A stretch of DNA of 11,838 nucleotides. Origin: Chloroflexi bacterium RBG_16_64_32. Lineage in GTDB: Bacteria > Chloroflexota > Dehalococcoidia > SM23-28-2 > RBG-16-64-32. Below the pieces are notes generated by a model. It saw nothing but the letters and a program-made list of their open reading frames with translations. It had not been told where the DNA came from and ran no database searches. The position numbers and the translations under genes are program-made. Location: positions 1 through 11,838 of the forward strand of contig MGNZ01000098.1 in NCBI GenBank assembly GCA_001795235.1, in the 5' to 3' direction. Every line of letters starts with the position of its first letter. The stretch's first letter is position 1. Shown piece by piece: positions 1 through 7,388 of this stretch.

Positions 1-1682
1 CCTCCTGATGAGAACAGGACCTTCGGCGGCGTCGCCGGGGGCGCCTGCTGCCATCCGAGCCGCACCGCCTCCGCAAGATACTCATCGACATCTCTCTTGA
101 GGTAGGGGTCCCACTGCCTGCTCTTCCCGCTGATTTCCCGCAGGCCGCCATGGTAGTACCAGAAGAGCACCGCGCTCACGAAGCCCCTCAATCCGACTTT
201 CCGCAGTAGCTGGAACATGGCCATCTCGTTAGTGAGGCCGTTCAGCCTCATGGCAACGTATGAAGGCAGCATGGGCGCCATTGCCCGAAGCGATTCAAAG
301 CGGCCGAACCCCGTGGCGGACGGCACGCTCATCGTGCCCTCGATGATGAGGAACGGAAGCGCATCGTAGCCGGCGCCTTTCCTGCCCATCTGGCCGCACA
401 GGGCGAAGAGCAGGATCTGGGCGCGCATCATCAGGTCGCCGTGGTAGTACTTCGACAGGCTGGCTCCGGCGACTCCGGAGACGGCGCGGGCTCGCGCGAT
501 GTCACGCGCCAGCTCGCGGATATCGCTGGGGTGGACGCCGCAAACTTCTGACGCCTTCTCAGGCGTGTACTCCACTTCGAGGCGATTCTTGAGCAACTGG
601 AAGACAGGGGTAACCCGGACAGGGCCTTCCAACGTCTGCACCTCATACTCGCCTTCGAGGGCCGGGACGAGATTGCCCAGCCGCAGCTTCTGCCTCGGGG
701 CCTTTGCCGGCCTCTTCGCGCGTTCGTCGAACACGTAAAACACGTCGTCCTTGCCGGTGCGCTTTACGTCGGATTCGCGCAGGAACAAAGCGGTGTCGGT
801 GCGCACCAGCAAGGGCAGGTCAGTCTGCTCGCGGACGAAATCCGCGTCGTACAGACCTTCGGATATCACAACCTGTGCCATGGCGAGAGCGAGAGCCGCA
901 TCCGTGCCCGGCCGCACCGATATCCAGCGGTCGGCATGGATGGCAGAGGCGTTGTAGTCAGGGCTGATGGCGATGATGCGCGCGCCGTTATAGCGTGCCT
1001 CGGCCAAGAAGTGGAAATTGGGAATCTGTGTGTAAGCCGGGTTTCCGCCCCAGACAAGGATCATATCGGAGTAGAAGTAGTCGTCAGCCGAGCGACAGGC
1101 GATGGGCGTCCCGAACGTGACGGCGGCTCCCTGCTGCTCGTCGCCGACCTCGGTGTTGAGGTCGAGCGTGATGGCGCCGAGGAGATGCGCGAAGCGGTGA
1201 ACCGCCGTGGCCGCCGCAAGGCCCGTGGCGTTACTATCGAAGACGACTGCCTCCGGGCCGTCCCGCACGAGCACATCAAGGATGCGGTCCGCGATATCGG
1301 TGAGCGCCTCATCCCAGCTGACCTGCTGCCATGCGCCCTCGCCGCGCGCGCCGGCCCGCTTCAAAGGGTGTGTCACCCGTGCCGGCTGGTTCATGTTGAG
1401 GGCGTAGCAGGCGCCCTTCTGACAGCCCCTTGGATTGAAGTCTGGGACGGACGAGTTGGTCCGAGGATACTCGCCGACAGGCTCTTCAAAAGCCACCGCC
1501 CCGTCCTTCACATACACGTTGTATGCGCAGCTCCGCTGGTACCAGCAGTTGAGCAGGTGTGTCCCCTTGACGACGTTGTCCCATCGCCATCTTGCGCGGT
1601 ACCTTTCGCCTGAGAATGAGCGCCTGCTCTCGGGCGTCGGAGGCGCGGTAGGATCCGCGCCGGGATCTGTGTTCGCCTGCAT
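1..1682 (-). CDS. Molybdopterin oxidoreductase, catalytic (alpha) subunit, DMSO reductase family; 3' end beyond window
   Basis: The first 560 codons are present and the C-terminus lies beyond base 1. The protein is a DMSO reductase-family catalytic subunit carrying bis-MGD molybdenum and one N-terminal [4Fe-4S] cluster. The cluster motif is H42-x3-C46-x5-C52-x34-C87, ending in RGCQKG (85-90). MGD-contact regions are WGGNP (211-215) and SPDY...RPGTDAAL (240-264); the DLNTEVGD stretch (174-181) lies where class II members (NarG, ethylbenzene dehydrogenase) carry the Asp ligand of Mo, with D181 a candidate. NVYVKDG and the following Tyr-Pro/Pro-rich run resemble NarG/EbdA-type N-termini. The ATG at 1682 has GGAGGTG just upstream, and an in-frame TAG four codons upstream fixes the start. 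The N-terminus has SRRSF but no hydrophobic segment, so export is not expected. The missing C-terminal MGD-binding domain and any beta/gamma subunits would lie to the left. Substrate is unknown: hydrocarbon or steroid hydroxylation is a guess from context. Confidence 0.9.
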   Translation of the reverse strand, partial: MQANTDPGADPTAPPTPESRRSFSGERYRARWRWDNVVKGTHLLNCWYQRSCAYNVYVKDGAVAFEEPVGEYPRTNSSVPDFNPRGCQKGACYALNMNQPARVTHPLKRAGARGEGAWQQVSWDEALTDIADRILDVLVRDGPEAVVFDSNATGLAAATAVHRFAHLLGAITLDLNTEVGDEQQGAAVTFGTPIACRSADDYFYSDMILVWGGNPAYTQIPNFHFLAEARYNGARIIAISPDYNASAIHADRWISVRPGTDAALALAMAQVVISEGLYDADFVREQTDLPLLVRTDTALFLRESDVKRTGKDDVFYVFDERAKRPAKAPRQKLRLGNLVPALEGEYEVQTLEGPVRVTPVFQLLKNRLEVEYTPEKASEVCGVHPSDIRELARDIARARAVSGVAGASLSKYYHGDLMMRAQILLFALCGQMGRKGAGYDALPFLIIEGTMSVPSATGFGRFESLRAMAPMLPSYVAMRLNGLTNEMAMFQLLRKVGLRGFVSAVLFWYYHGGLREISGKSRQWDPYLKRDVDEYLAEAVRLGWQQAPPATPPKVLFSSG

Positions 1683-1693
1683 GGTCACCTCCT

Positions 1694-1726
1694 ACGTAGC
1701 GATTCCCGCTACCTGCCCACGTAGCG
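1694..1726. repeat. Small hairpin and ACGTAGCG direct repeat between crotonase A and the Mo-enzyme gene
   Basis: GTAGCG at 1696-1701 is perfectly inverted as CGCTAC at 1707-1712 around a 5-base loop, and the octamer ACGTAGCG occurs at 1694-1701 and again at 1719-1726. The element covers the crotonase A stop and lies just upstream of the Mo-gene Shine-Dalgarno site, so it could modulate translation or RNA processing between the two genes. The stem is short and there is no U-tract, so it is not an intrinsic terminator. A chance arrangement is possible. Confidence 0.3.
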
Positions 1727-2515
1727 GGGCGGCCGCTTCTCAGCGAAAGCTCGCGGGCCCTCCCTAGCGTCCTCGGAACCCATGATAACGCGGGCCGCTT
1801 CGTCTTCAAGAGCGTAACCTTCGTTGACGGGCCGCCCCAGGGCCTTCAGCACGGTCTCCTTGATCTTGCGCACCGCCAGCGGTCCGTTTTCGGCGATCTT
1901 GCCGGCGAACTCCTCGGCCATCTCCATCAGCTTTCCGGGCGAGACCACTTGGTTGACCAGACCGATGCGGTGGGCCTCTTCGGCGCTCATAGAGTCGCCC
2001 ACGAGCAGGACCTCCATCGCCTTGCAGAAGGGGATCTGCCTCGGCAGCCGCACCAGGGAGCCGCCGCTGGGGATGATCGCCCGCTTCACCTCGGTCAGGC
2101 CGAAGGTGGCGTGCTGGGCGGCGATGCGAATGTCTGTGGCCTGGATGATCTCGGTGCCCCCGGCGAGGCAATAGCCGTTGATGGCGGCGATTATGGGCTT
2201 GTATAGGTCAAACCCCCGCAGGAGGGCGATGCTGATGAGGCGACGGTTCGACATGAGCTTCTCTTCATACTCATCCCCCGGCTGCCTGGCTCCGGCCATG
2301 AGCGGGATCAGTTTGCGCAGATCGGCGCCGGAGCTGAAGGCCCTGTCGCCGGCGCCGGTGATGATCGCCACCCGCAAGGAATCGTCGTCGGCGAAGTCCT
2401 GCCAGGCCTCGGCGAGGCGGACGACGACCTCGGCATCCAGGGCGTTGTGGACTTCGGGGCGGTTGAGGATGATGTAGGCGATCCCGCCCTTCTTCTCGTA
2501 CACGACAGCAGGCAT
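1709..2515 (-). CDS. Enoyl-CoA hydratase/isomerase family protein (crotonase A), canonical catalytic Glu pair
   Basis: A 268-residue crotonase that probably hydrates a 2-enoyl-CoA in the cytoplasm. The oxyanion-hole region SSGADL (61-66) and the NGYCLAGGTE segment (113-122) are present. Aligned by eye to rat mitochondrial hydratase, the two catalytic glutamates are kept: E122 (rat Glu144) in AGGTEI and E142 (rat Glu164) in GLTEV, followed by IPSGGSLVRLPR. The C-terminus has the usual EGPRAFAEKRPP signature, so it is full length. This is the only one of the four crotonases here with the textbook Glu/Glu pair. The ATG is preceded by AAGGAGG at 8 bases, and that site overlaps the acyl-CoA dehydrogenase stop codon, which suggests translational coupling. 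It is followed after 26 bases by the Mo-enzyme gene. Substrate chain or ring structure cannot be inferred. Confidence 0.93.
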   Translation of the reverse strand: MPAVVYEKKGGIAYIILNRPEVHNALDAEVVVRLAEAWQDFADDDSLRVAIITGAGDRAFSSGADLRKLIPLMAGARQPGDEYEEKLMSNRRLISIALLRGFDLYKPIIAAINGYCLAGGTEIIQATDIRIAAQHATFGLTEVKRAIIPSGGSLVRLPRQIPFCKAMEVLLVGDSMSAEEAHRIGLVNQVVSPGKLMEMAEEFAGKIAENGPLAVRKIKETVLKALGRPVNEGYALEDEAARVIMGSEDAREGPRAFAEKRPPRYVGR

Positions 2516-2528
2516 CCCGTTCGCCTCC

Positions 2529-3665
2529 TTACAGGCCCAGTTGGTGGGCGATGGTATTGCGCTGGATGTGGGACGTCCCCTCGCCGATCTCCAAGACCAT
2601 GCAGTCGCGATAGAAGCGCTGGATATCGTGCTCCATCATGAAACCGGCCCCGCCGTGGATCAGCACCGCTGTCTTGGCGATCTCTGTGGCTGTTTCACTG
2701 GCGAAAAGCTTGGCCATGGACGACTCCGTGATGTAGGGCAACCCCTGCTCTGCCCGCCAGGCTGCCTGATAGGTGAGGAGACGGGCTGCCTCCAGGCGGG
2801 TGGCCATATCCGCGAACAGCCACTGTATGCCCTGGAACCCGCCTATGGGCTGACCGAAGGCCAGCCGTTGCTTCGCGAACTCCAGGCTGCGGTTGAAGGC
2901 GGCTCTGCCCAGCCCGACGGCGAAGGCGGAGGCGATGACTCGTCCTTCGGTCAGCGTCCGCAGGGCGCTCGCCAAGCCCGTGTTCTCCTCGCCCAGGAGA
3001 TGATCGGCGGGCACCCGGCAATCCTCGAACGCCAACTCGGCGGTATGGGCGGCGCGCATCCCCATGGTGTGCAGCCGCCTGGCGGTGAAGCCGGGCGAGT
3101 CCCTGTCCACGATGATCAGGCTCAGGCCACGCATCCCCTGGCCCGGCGCGGTGACTGTCGTCACGACCAGAAAGTCTGCAATATCTCCGTTGGTGATGAG
3201 GATCTTGCTCCCGTTGACGCTATAGCCGTCTCCGTCTCTTGTCGCCCGCGTCTTCATGCCGCCGGGGTCTGAACCGGCGTCAGGCTCGGCGAAAGCCCAG
3301 GCGCCGATCTTGTCGCCCGCGATTCCCGGTCGCAGGTAGGCTTCCTTCTGATCCTCGGTGCCGAAGGCAGCCACCGCAGACAGGGCCAGGTAGACGTGGA
3401 CGTAGATCCCCAGGAAGATGCCGGGCGAGGCCTGGGCCATCTCTTCCGCCATAATGGCGCCGCTCACCAGGCCCGCCTGCGAGCCGCCGTACTCCGGAGG
3501 GAATTTCGCCCCCAGGTAGCCCAGCGCTCCTATCTTGCGAATCAGCGACAGCGGGTACTCCCCCCGCTCGTCGCATTCACGGGCGATGGGCGCTATCTCC
3601 CTTTCGGAGAACGCGCCTACGGCCTTCCTGAACAGCTCTTGGTCGTCGGTGAAAGCGAAATCCAT
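2529..3665 (-). CDS. Acyl-CoA dehydrogenase
   Basis: A 378-residue FAD-dependent acyl-CoA dehydrogenase that introduces an alpha,beta double bond into an acyl-CoA and passes electrons to ETF; no ETF gene is visible here. The N-terminal helical domain (about 1-118) is followed by the first family signature AWAFAEPDAGSD (122-133), the beta domain with ITNG (157-160), and the C-terminal helical domain with the IHGGAGF segment (336-342). The catalytic base is the Glu of GEGTS, E362, at the position of Glu376 in medium-chain enzymes. Length is normal. The ATG at 3665 lies 3 bases after the TAG of crotonase B, with only a weak purine-rich Shine-Dalgarno site inside that gene, so translation is probably coupled. 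It likely feeds an enoyl-CoA to a neighbouring crotonase. Chain-length class cannot be read from the sequence. Confidence 0.95.
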   Translation of the reverse strand: MDFAFTDDQELFRKAVGAFSEREIAPIARECDERGEYPLSLIRKIGALGYLGAKFPPEYGGSQAGLVSGAIMAEEMAQASPGIFLGIYVHVYLALSAVAAFGTEDQKEAYLRPGIAGDKIGAWAFAEPDAGSDPGGMKTRATRDGDGYSVNGSKILITNGDIADFLVVTTVTAPGQGMRGLSLIIVDRDSPGFTARRLHTMGMRAAHTAELAFEDCRVPADHLLGEENTGLASALRTLTEGRVIASAFAVGLGRAAFNRSLEFAKQRLAFGQPIGGFQGIQWLFADMATRLEAARLLTYQAAWRAEQGLPYITESSMAKLFASETATEIAKTAVLIHGGAGFMMEHDIQRFYRDCMVLEIGEGTSHIQRNTIAHQLGL

Positions 3666-3668
3666 GGC

Positions 3669-4451
3669 CTACCGTCCCCGGAAGGCGGGCTGGCGCTTCT
3701 CGAAGAAGGCGCGCCGCCCTTCCTGATAGTCCTCGGTGAGGAGGCATGTCACCTGGGCGAAGTGCTCATAGTCGAACTCCGTCTTCAGGTCCTTGTCCAG
3801 ACCGCTGTAGAGGGCCTTCTTGGTGAACTTCAGGCCGAGAGGCGGCCGCGACGACAGCCGCTCCACCATCGTCTGCGTGGCCGCGTCTAGCTCTTCGTGG
3901 GGGACGGCCCGGTTCACCAGGCCGATGCGCTCGGCCTCGCGGGCGTCGACGGGCTCACCGGTCATGAGGATCTCGCAGGCGCGCCCATAGCCAACGAGGC
4001 GCGGCAGTAAGTAGGTCGCCCCCATGTCCGCGCCGCTGATGCCGATGTTGACGAAGGCGAGACTGAAGCTTGCCCTCTCCGAAGCGATGCGTATATCGGA
4101 GGCCAGCGCCGTGCAGCAGCCACCGCCGACAGCGAGGCCGTTTACTTTGGCCACGACCGGCTTCTCGACGCTTCGGATCGCCAGAACATAGTCGAGGTAG
4201 AGGCCCACAATCTCGTGGGCCACCGTCGGGCTCATCTCGGGAGCGTCTTTAAGGTCAGCGCCGGCGCAGAAGGCGTCGCCGGCGCCGGTGATCACAACGA
4301 CTCTGATCGAATCGTCGGCGCCCGCCTGCGCCAGGGCGGCCATCATCTCGTTGACGGTGTCGATGTTCAAGGCGTTGCGGCGCTGGGGGCGGTTGATGGT
4401 GATGGTCACTACCCCCTCGGCCTGTTCGTACAGGATGTTGCCAAAGGTCAT
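3669..4451 (-). CDS. Crotonase-superfamily protein (crotonase B), lacks both classical Glu residues
   Basis: A 260-residue crotonase fold: CAGADLKD oxyanion-hole segment (62-69), NGLAVGGGCC (104-113), and C-terminal EGRRAFFEKRQPAFRG. In a by-eye alignment to rat hydratase, the Glu144 position is C113 and the Glu164 position is F133 (AFVNIGIS). An Asp, D142 in GADMG, sits close to where dienoyl-CoA isomerase (Asp204) and 4-chlorobenzoyl-CoA dehalogenase (Asp145) keep a catalytic Asp. The automatic label would be enoyl-CoA hydratase, but ordinary hydratase chemistry is doubtful; isomerase, hydrolase or C-C lyase activity is equally possible. The ATG at 4451 is preceded by GGAGGGAG. It lies 39 bases after the CoA-transferase stop and 3 bases before the acyl-CoA dehydrogenase start. 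The family call is firm; the reaction is not. Confidence 0.9.
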   Translation of the reverse strand: MTFGNILYEQAEGVVTITINRPQRRNALNIDTVNEMMAALAQAGADDSIRVVVITGAGDAFCAGADLKDAPEMSPTVAHEIVGLYLDYVLAIRSVEKPVVAKVNGLAVGGGCCTALASDIRIASERASFSLAFVNIGISGADMGATYLLPRLVGYGRACEILMTGEPVDAREAERIGLVNRAVPHEELDAATQTMVERLSSRPPLGLKFTKKALYSGLDKDLKTEFDYEHFAQVTCLLTEDYQEGRRAFFEKRQPAFRGR

Positions 4452-4490
4452 GGCCTTTCTCCCTCCTCGGTCGAGCTTCGGAGGCGCCCC

Positions 4491-5672
4491 CTAGAGGATG
4501 GTGCGGCTCTCACGTAACCGGCCGATCTCTTCCCAGGAGTAGCCCAGGGACTCGAGCACCTCTTCGGTGTGCTGCCCGAGCTCCGGCGCCGGGCGGATCT
4601 GCCCCGGCGACTCGCTGAGCTGTACCGCCAGCCCCGGCAGGCGCAGCCGGCCCAGGTGGGGGTCATCGAACTCGATAATGTAGTCATTCGCCCGCAGCTG
4701 TTCGTCCTCAGCCAGCTCCTGATAGCTTTGCACCGCCCCGCAGGGGATCTCCTCTGTCTCAAGAAGCCGCAGCCAGTGGGCGCGCGGCTTCCGGGCGAAC
4801 CGCTCGTCCAGGATAGCGATTAGCTCGGCGGCGGTCTCGTTGCGGGCCGCCGTCTCGGCGAAGCGGGGGTCCTCCTCCAGTTCCGGCAGGCCCACGATAC
4901 GGCAGAGGGCAGGCCACTGCCGCGGGTCTATGATTGCGATGGTGAACCAGCCGTCCTGGGCCCGATAGTAGGTGAACAGGGGGCTGCGTTGCGTCCGTTG
5001 AGACGATGTCCAGGCCATCTTGCCCGTCAGCAGGTAGTGGGCGATGTGCCAGCCCTGAAGGGTGACCATCCCGCTCAGGAGCGATGTGTCCACCTTCTGG
5101 CCCTGGCCCGTGCGCTGGCGGTGAAACAGGGCCAGAAGTATCCCGCACGTCAGCACGAAGGCGCCGGTCTGGTCGGCGATGGTGGGGCCGACCGGGAGGG
5201 GCTGATCGGCGTCGGGGCCGGCATTGGCCGCCATCAGGCCGCCCGCGCCCTGGGCCACTATGTCCATGGCCGGCAGGCGCGCCCGCGGCCCTCGCGGCCC
5301 GAAGGCCGTGGCCGAAGCGTAGATGATGGCGGGGTTGTGTTGCCGGATCGCCGCGTAGTCCAGGCCCAGCCGTTCGACCACGCCCGGCGTCCAGCTCTGC
5401 ACGAAGACGTCGGAGCGGGCGGTCAGCCGATAGACGACCTCCTTGCCCTCGGGGTGGCGCAGGTTGAGGGTGACGCTCTTCTTGCCCCGGTTGTGGGTGA
5501 GGAAGAAGGCGGAGATGCCGCTCGGTTGCAGTTCCAGGCCGCGGCCGGGGTCGCCGCGGCGCGACTCGATTTTGACGACCTCGGCGCCCATGTCGGCCAG
5601 CAGGGCCGTGGCCGCCGGCCCCATCTGCCCGATGCTCAGGTCAACGACGCGGACGCCATCTAGTGGACCCAT
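4491..5672 (-). CDS. CaiB/BaiF (class III) CoA-transferase family protein
   Basis: A 393-residue member of the family III CoA-transferases, which move CoA from a donor acyl-CoA to a carboxylate through an aspartyl intermediate and so activate a substrate without ATP. The N-terminal LDGVRVVDLS (4-13), the ADMGAEVVKIE segment (26-36), NRGKKSVTLNL (61-71) and IYASATAFGPRGP (117-129) are hallmarks. The candidate nucleophile is D137 in AMDIVAQGAGGL, matching Asp169 of formyl-CoA transferase, and the family segment GQGQKVDTSL follows further on. The start is the ATG at 5672, where the family N-terminus begins. The open frame continues upstream, but that stretch is antiparallel-frame overlap with crotonase C. 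A moderate AGGGG Shine-Dalgarno overlaps the crotonase C stop 8 bases away. Probable role: loading CoA onto the pathway acid; donor and acceptor are unknown. Confidence 0.95.
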   Translation of the reverse strand: MGPLDGVRVVDLSIGQMGPAATALLADMGAEVVKIESRRGDPGRGLELQPSGISAFFLTHNRGKKSVTLNLRHPEGKEVVYRLTARSDVFVQSWTPGVVERLGLDYAAIRQHNPAIIYASATAFGPRGPRARLPAMDIVAQGAGGLMAANAGPDADQPLPVGPTIADQTGAFVLTCGILLALFHRQRTGQGQKVDTSLLSGMVTLQGWHIAHYLLTGKMAWTSSQRTQRSPLFTYYRAQDGWFTIAIIDPRQWPALCRIVGLPELEEDPRFAETAARNETAAELIAILDERFARKPRAHWLRLLETEEIPCGAVQSYQELAEDEQLRANDYIIEFDDPHLGRLRLPGLAVQLSESPGQIRPAPELGQHTEEVLESLGYSWEEIGRLRESRTIL

Positions 5673-5680
5673 TGTCGCCC

Positions 5681-6382
5681 CTAGCTGGCCGGCGGCTGAA
5701 GGCCGGCGAAGATATCCTCTCCGCTTACGTAGCGCCAGCAGTAGCGGTCGATGATCATGCCCTTGACCGTCTTGAGGGCCACCAACGGCGCCTCGGTGAT
5801 GGCGGTGGCGACGGCCATCGCCTCGTCCAGCAGGCGGTCGAGCGGGACCACGCCGCTCACCAGGCCGATGCGCAGCGCCTCCTGGGCATCGATGCGGCGT
5901 CCGGTGAGGCAGAGATCGCGGGCCAGTCCGCCGCCGATAGTCTCGGCCAGCGGCCCGTAGAGGGTAGGCGCACCGAACTTGATCTCCGGGTGGGCGAAGG
6001 TGGCGTTCTCGGCCGCCACCCGCACGTCGCAGAGGACGGCCAGGTCGAGGCCACCGCCCATCGCCGATCCGTTGATGGCCGCCACCATCGGCTTGGGGAA
6101 GTTGATGAGCCGCAGGTGAAAGCGATCCGTCGATTCCATGAGGGCCTCGAGGTGTGCAGGCTCCCGCACGAAGAACTCGTTGCGGTCGAAGCCGGCGCAG
6201 AACACGGGGCCGGCGCCGGTGATCACGACGGCGCTTACGGCATCGTCGGTCTCCAGCTCCTGAAGGCACTGGTCGATCTCGTCCCGCAGGGCGATGGAGA
6301 GGGCGTTGCGCTTGTCAGCGCGGTTGAGCGTGACCAGGGCTACCTTGTCGCGCCTCTCCGTCAACAGCATTTCGTACGGCAT
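5681..6382 (-). CDS. Enoyl-CoA hydratase/isomerase family protein (crotonase C), short, Asp/Glu active site
   Basis: A 233-residue crotonase, about 25-30 residues shorter than its neighbours. It has CAGFDRNEF (62-70) at the oxyanion hole and NGSAMGGGLDL (104-114). By-eye alignment puts D113 at the rat hydratase Glu144 position and E133 (HPEI) at Glu164, an Asp/Glu pair like the first two acids of dienoyl-CoA isomerase (Asp176/Glu196), but the third acid of that enzyme is not seen. Double-bond isomerisation is therefore a reasonable alternative to hydration. The C-terminus ends GEDIFAGLQPPAS and lacks the terminal AFxEKR segment found in the other three. It is not a frameshift, since the stop is followed directly by the CoA-transferase signals. 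The ATG at 6382 has an AGGAGGAG Shine-Dalgarno site. Confidence 0.9.
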   Translation of the reverse strand: MPYEMLLTERRDKVALVTLNRADKRNALSIALRDEIDQCLQELETDDAVSAVVITGAGPVFCAGFDRNEFFVREPAHLEALMESTDRFHLRLINFPKPMVAAINGSAMGGGLDLAVLCDVRVAAENATFAHPEIKFGAPTLYGPLAETIGGGLARDLCLTGRRIDAQEALRIGLVSGVVPLDRLLDEAMAVATAITEAPLVALKTVKGMIIDRYCWRYVSGEDIFAGLQPPAS

Positions 6383-6407
6383 TGGCTCCTCCTCCCTTCG
6401 TGCTCGC

Positions 6408-7379
6408 TCACTGCGTGGCCTGGAGCTCCAGGTGCTTCTCCGCCAGTTTCTTCAGCACCTCCTCTGCCTCCTCCATCATCTCTCGCACCACCTCGCCGGC
6501 CGACTTCACCTCCTGGATGGCGCCGGAGATCTGGCCGGCGGGCATGAGCCCCAGGTTCGTGTCGCCCCAGCGGATGGCGGCGTCCATCTTTGCGCTATCG
6601 ACCATCATCTGGGCGGGGAAGGGCTTGATCTCCCCCTGCCGGTCCTCCCACTGGTCCAGGTAGCGGTTCTTGATGACGCGGCAGTCCTTGCCGGTGAAGC
6701 ACCTGGTGACCTGGGTGCCCTCTTCGGTGGCCTCCACGATCTTGCGCTTGTAGTTGTCGTGGCTGTTGGCCTCCCTGGTGGCCACGAAGCGAGTGCCCAC
6801 CCAGACACCGCAGGCGCCCAGAGAGAGGGCGGCCATGAGGCCCCGGCCGTCAGCGATGCCGCCGGCAGCGACGACGGGGACGGGCGCGACCGCGTCCACG
6901 ACCTGGGGCACCAGGGCCATGGTGGCGATGCGGCCGGTGTGGCCGCCGCCCTCGGTCCCCTGGGCGACGACGATGTCGGTGCCGCCCTCGGTGACCTTAT
7001 GGGCGTGGCGGACGGTGCCTATCACGGCCATGATGGTCATGCCGTGATTATGCATCTCCTCCGCGTAAGGGGCGGGGCTGCCCAGCCCGGAGGCGAAAAC
7101 GGGTACCTCCTCATCGAACATGACCTCGATCATCTTCTCCTGGCCGGGCCAGTTCTGAGCCAGGAGGAGGTCGACCGCGAATGGCTTATCGGTCAGATCC
7201 TTGACTTTGCGCACCTCGTTGCGCAAGGCGTCCGGGGTCATCAGGGCGGCGCCGATGACGCCGAGGCCGCCGGCCTCGGACACGGCCGCCACGAGCGCGG
7301 CCATCGCGACACCGCCCATGCCGGCCTGGATGATCGGGTACTCGATGCCAAGCTTCTCGGTCAGTTGCGTCTGGAACAT
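6408..7379 (-). CDS. Nitronate monooxygenase / FabK-like FMN flavoprotein (2-nitropropane dioxygenase family)
   Basis: A 323-residue TIM-barrel flavoprotein. PIIQAGMGG (15-23) is the N-terminal FMN-site motif; VAQGTEGGGHTG (138-149) contains H147, at the position of the catalytic His in nitronate monooxygenases and FabK; VVAAGGIADGRG (169-180) binds the FMN phosphate. The last 35-40 residues are a charged, possibly coiled helix (EVVREMMEEAEEVLKKLAEK). Automatic labels would be nitronate monooxygenase or enoyl-ACP reductase II. Sitting between two crotonase genes in a CoA operon, it more likely acts on a CoA thioester, as the NMO-family protein IpdC does in mycobacterial steroid-ring degradation. 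The ATG at 7379 has an AGGAGGGTG site overlapping the stop of crotonase D, 9 bases away. Family certain, substrate inferred. Confidence 0.92.
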   Translation of the reverse strand: MFQTQLTEKLGIEYPIIQAGMGGVAMAALVAAVSEAGGLGVIGAALMTPDALRNEVRKVKDLTDKPFAVDLLLAQNWPGQEKMIEVMFDEEVPVFASGLGSPAPYAEEMHNHGMTIMAVIGTVRHAHKVTEGGTDIVVAQGTEGGGHTGRIATMALVPQVVDAVAPVPVVAAGGIADGRGLMAALSLGACGVWVGTRFVATREANSHDNYKRKIVEATEEGTQVTRCFTGKDCRVIKNRYLDQWEDRQGEIKPFPAQMMVDSAKMDAAIRWGDTNLGLMPAGQISGAIQEVKSAGEVVREMMEEAEEVLKKLAEKHLELQATQ

Positions 7380-7388
7380 GACACCCTC

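Noticed and set aside
5673..6269. A longer N-terminus for the CoA-transferase (about 200 extra codons upstream of 5672)
   Set aside because: The extension is Arg/Gly/Pro-rich, overlaps crotonase C in another frame, and the family N-terminus (LDGVRVVDLS) begins right after the ATG at 5672.
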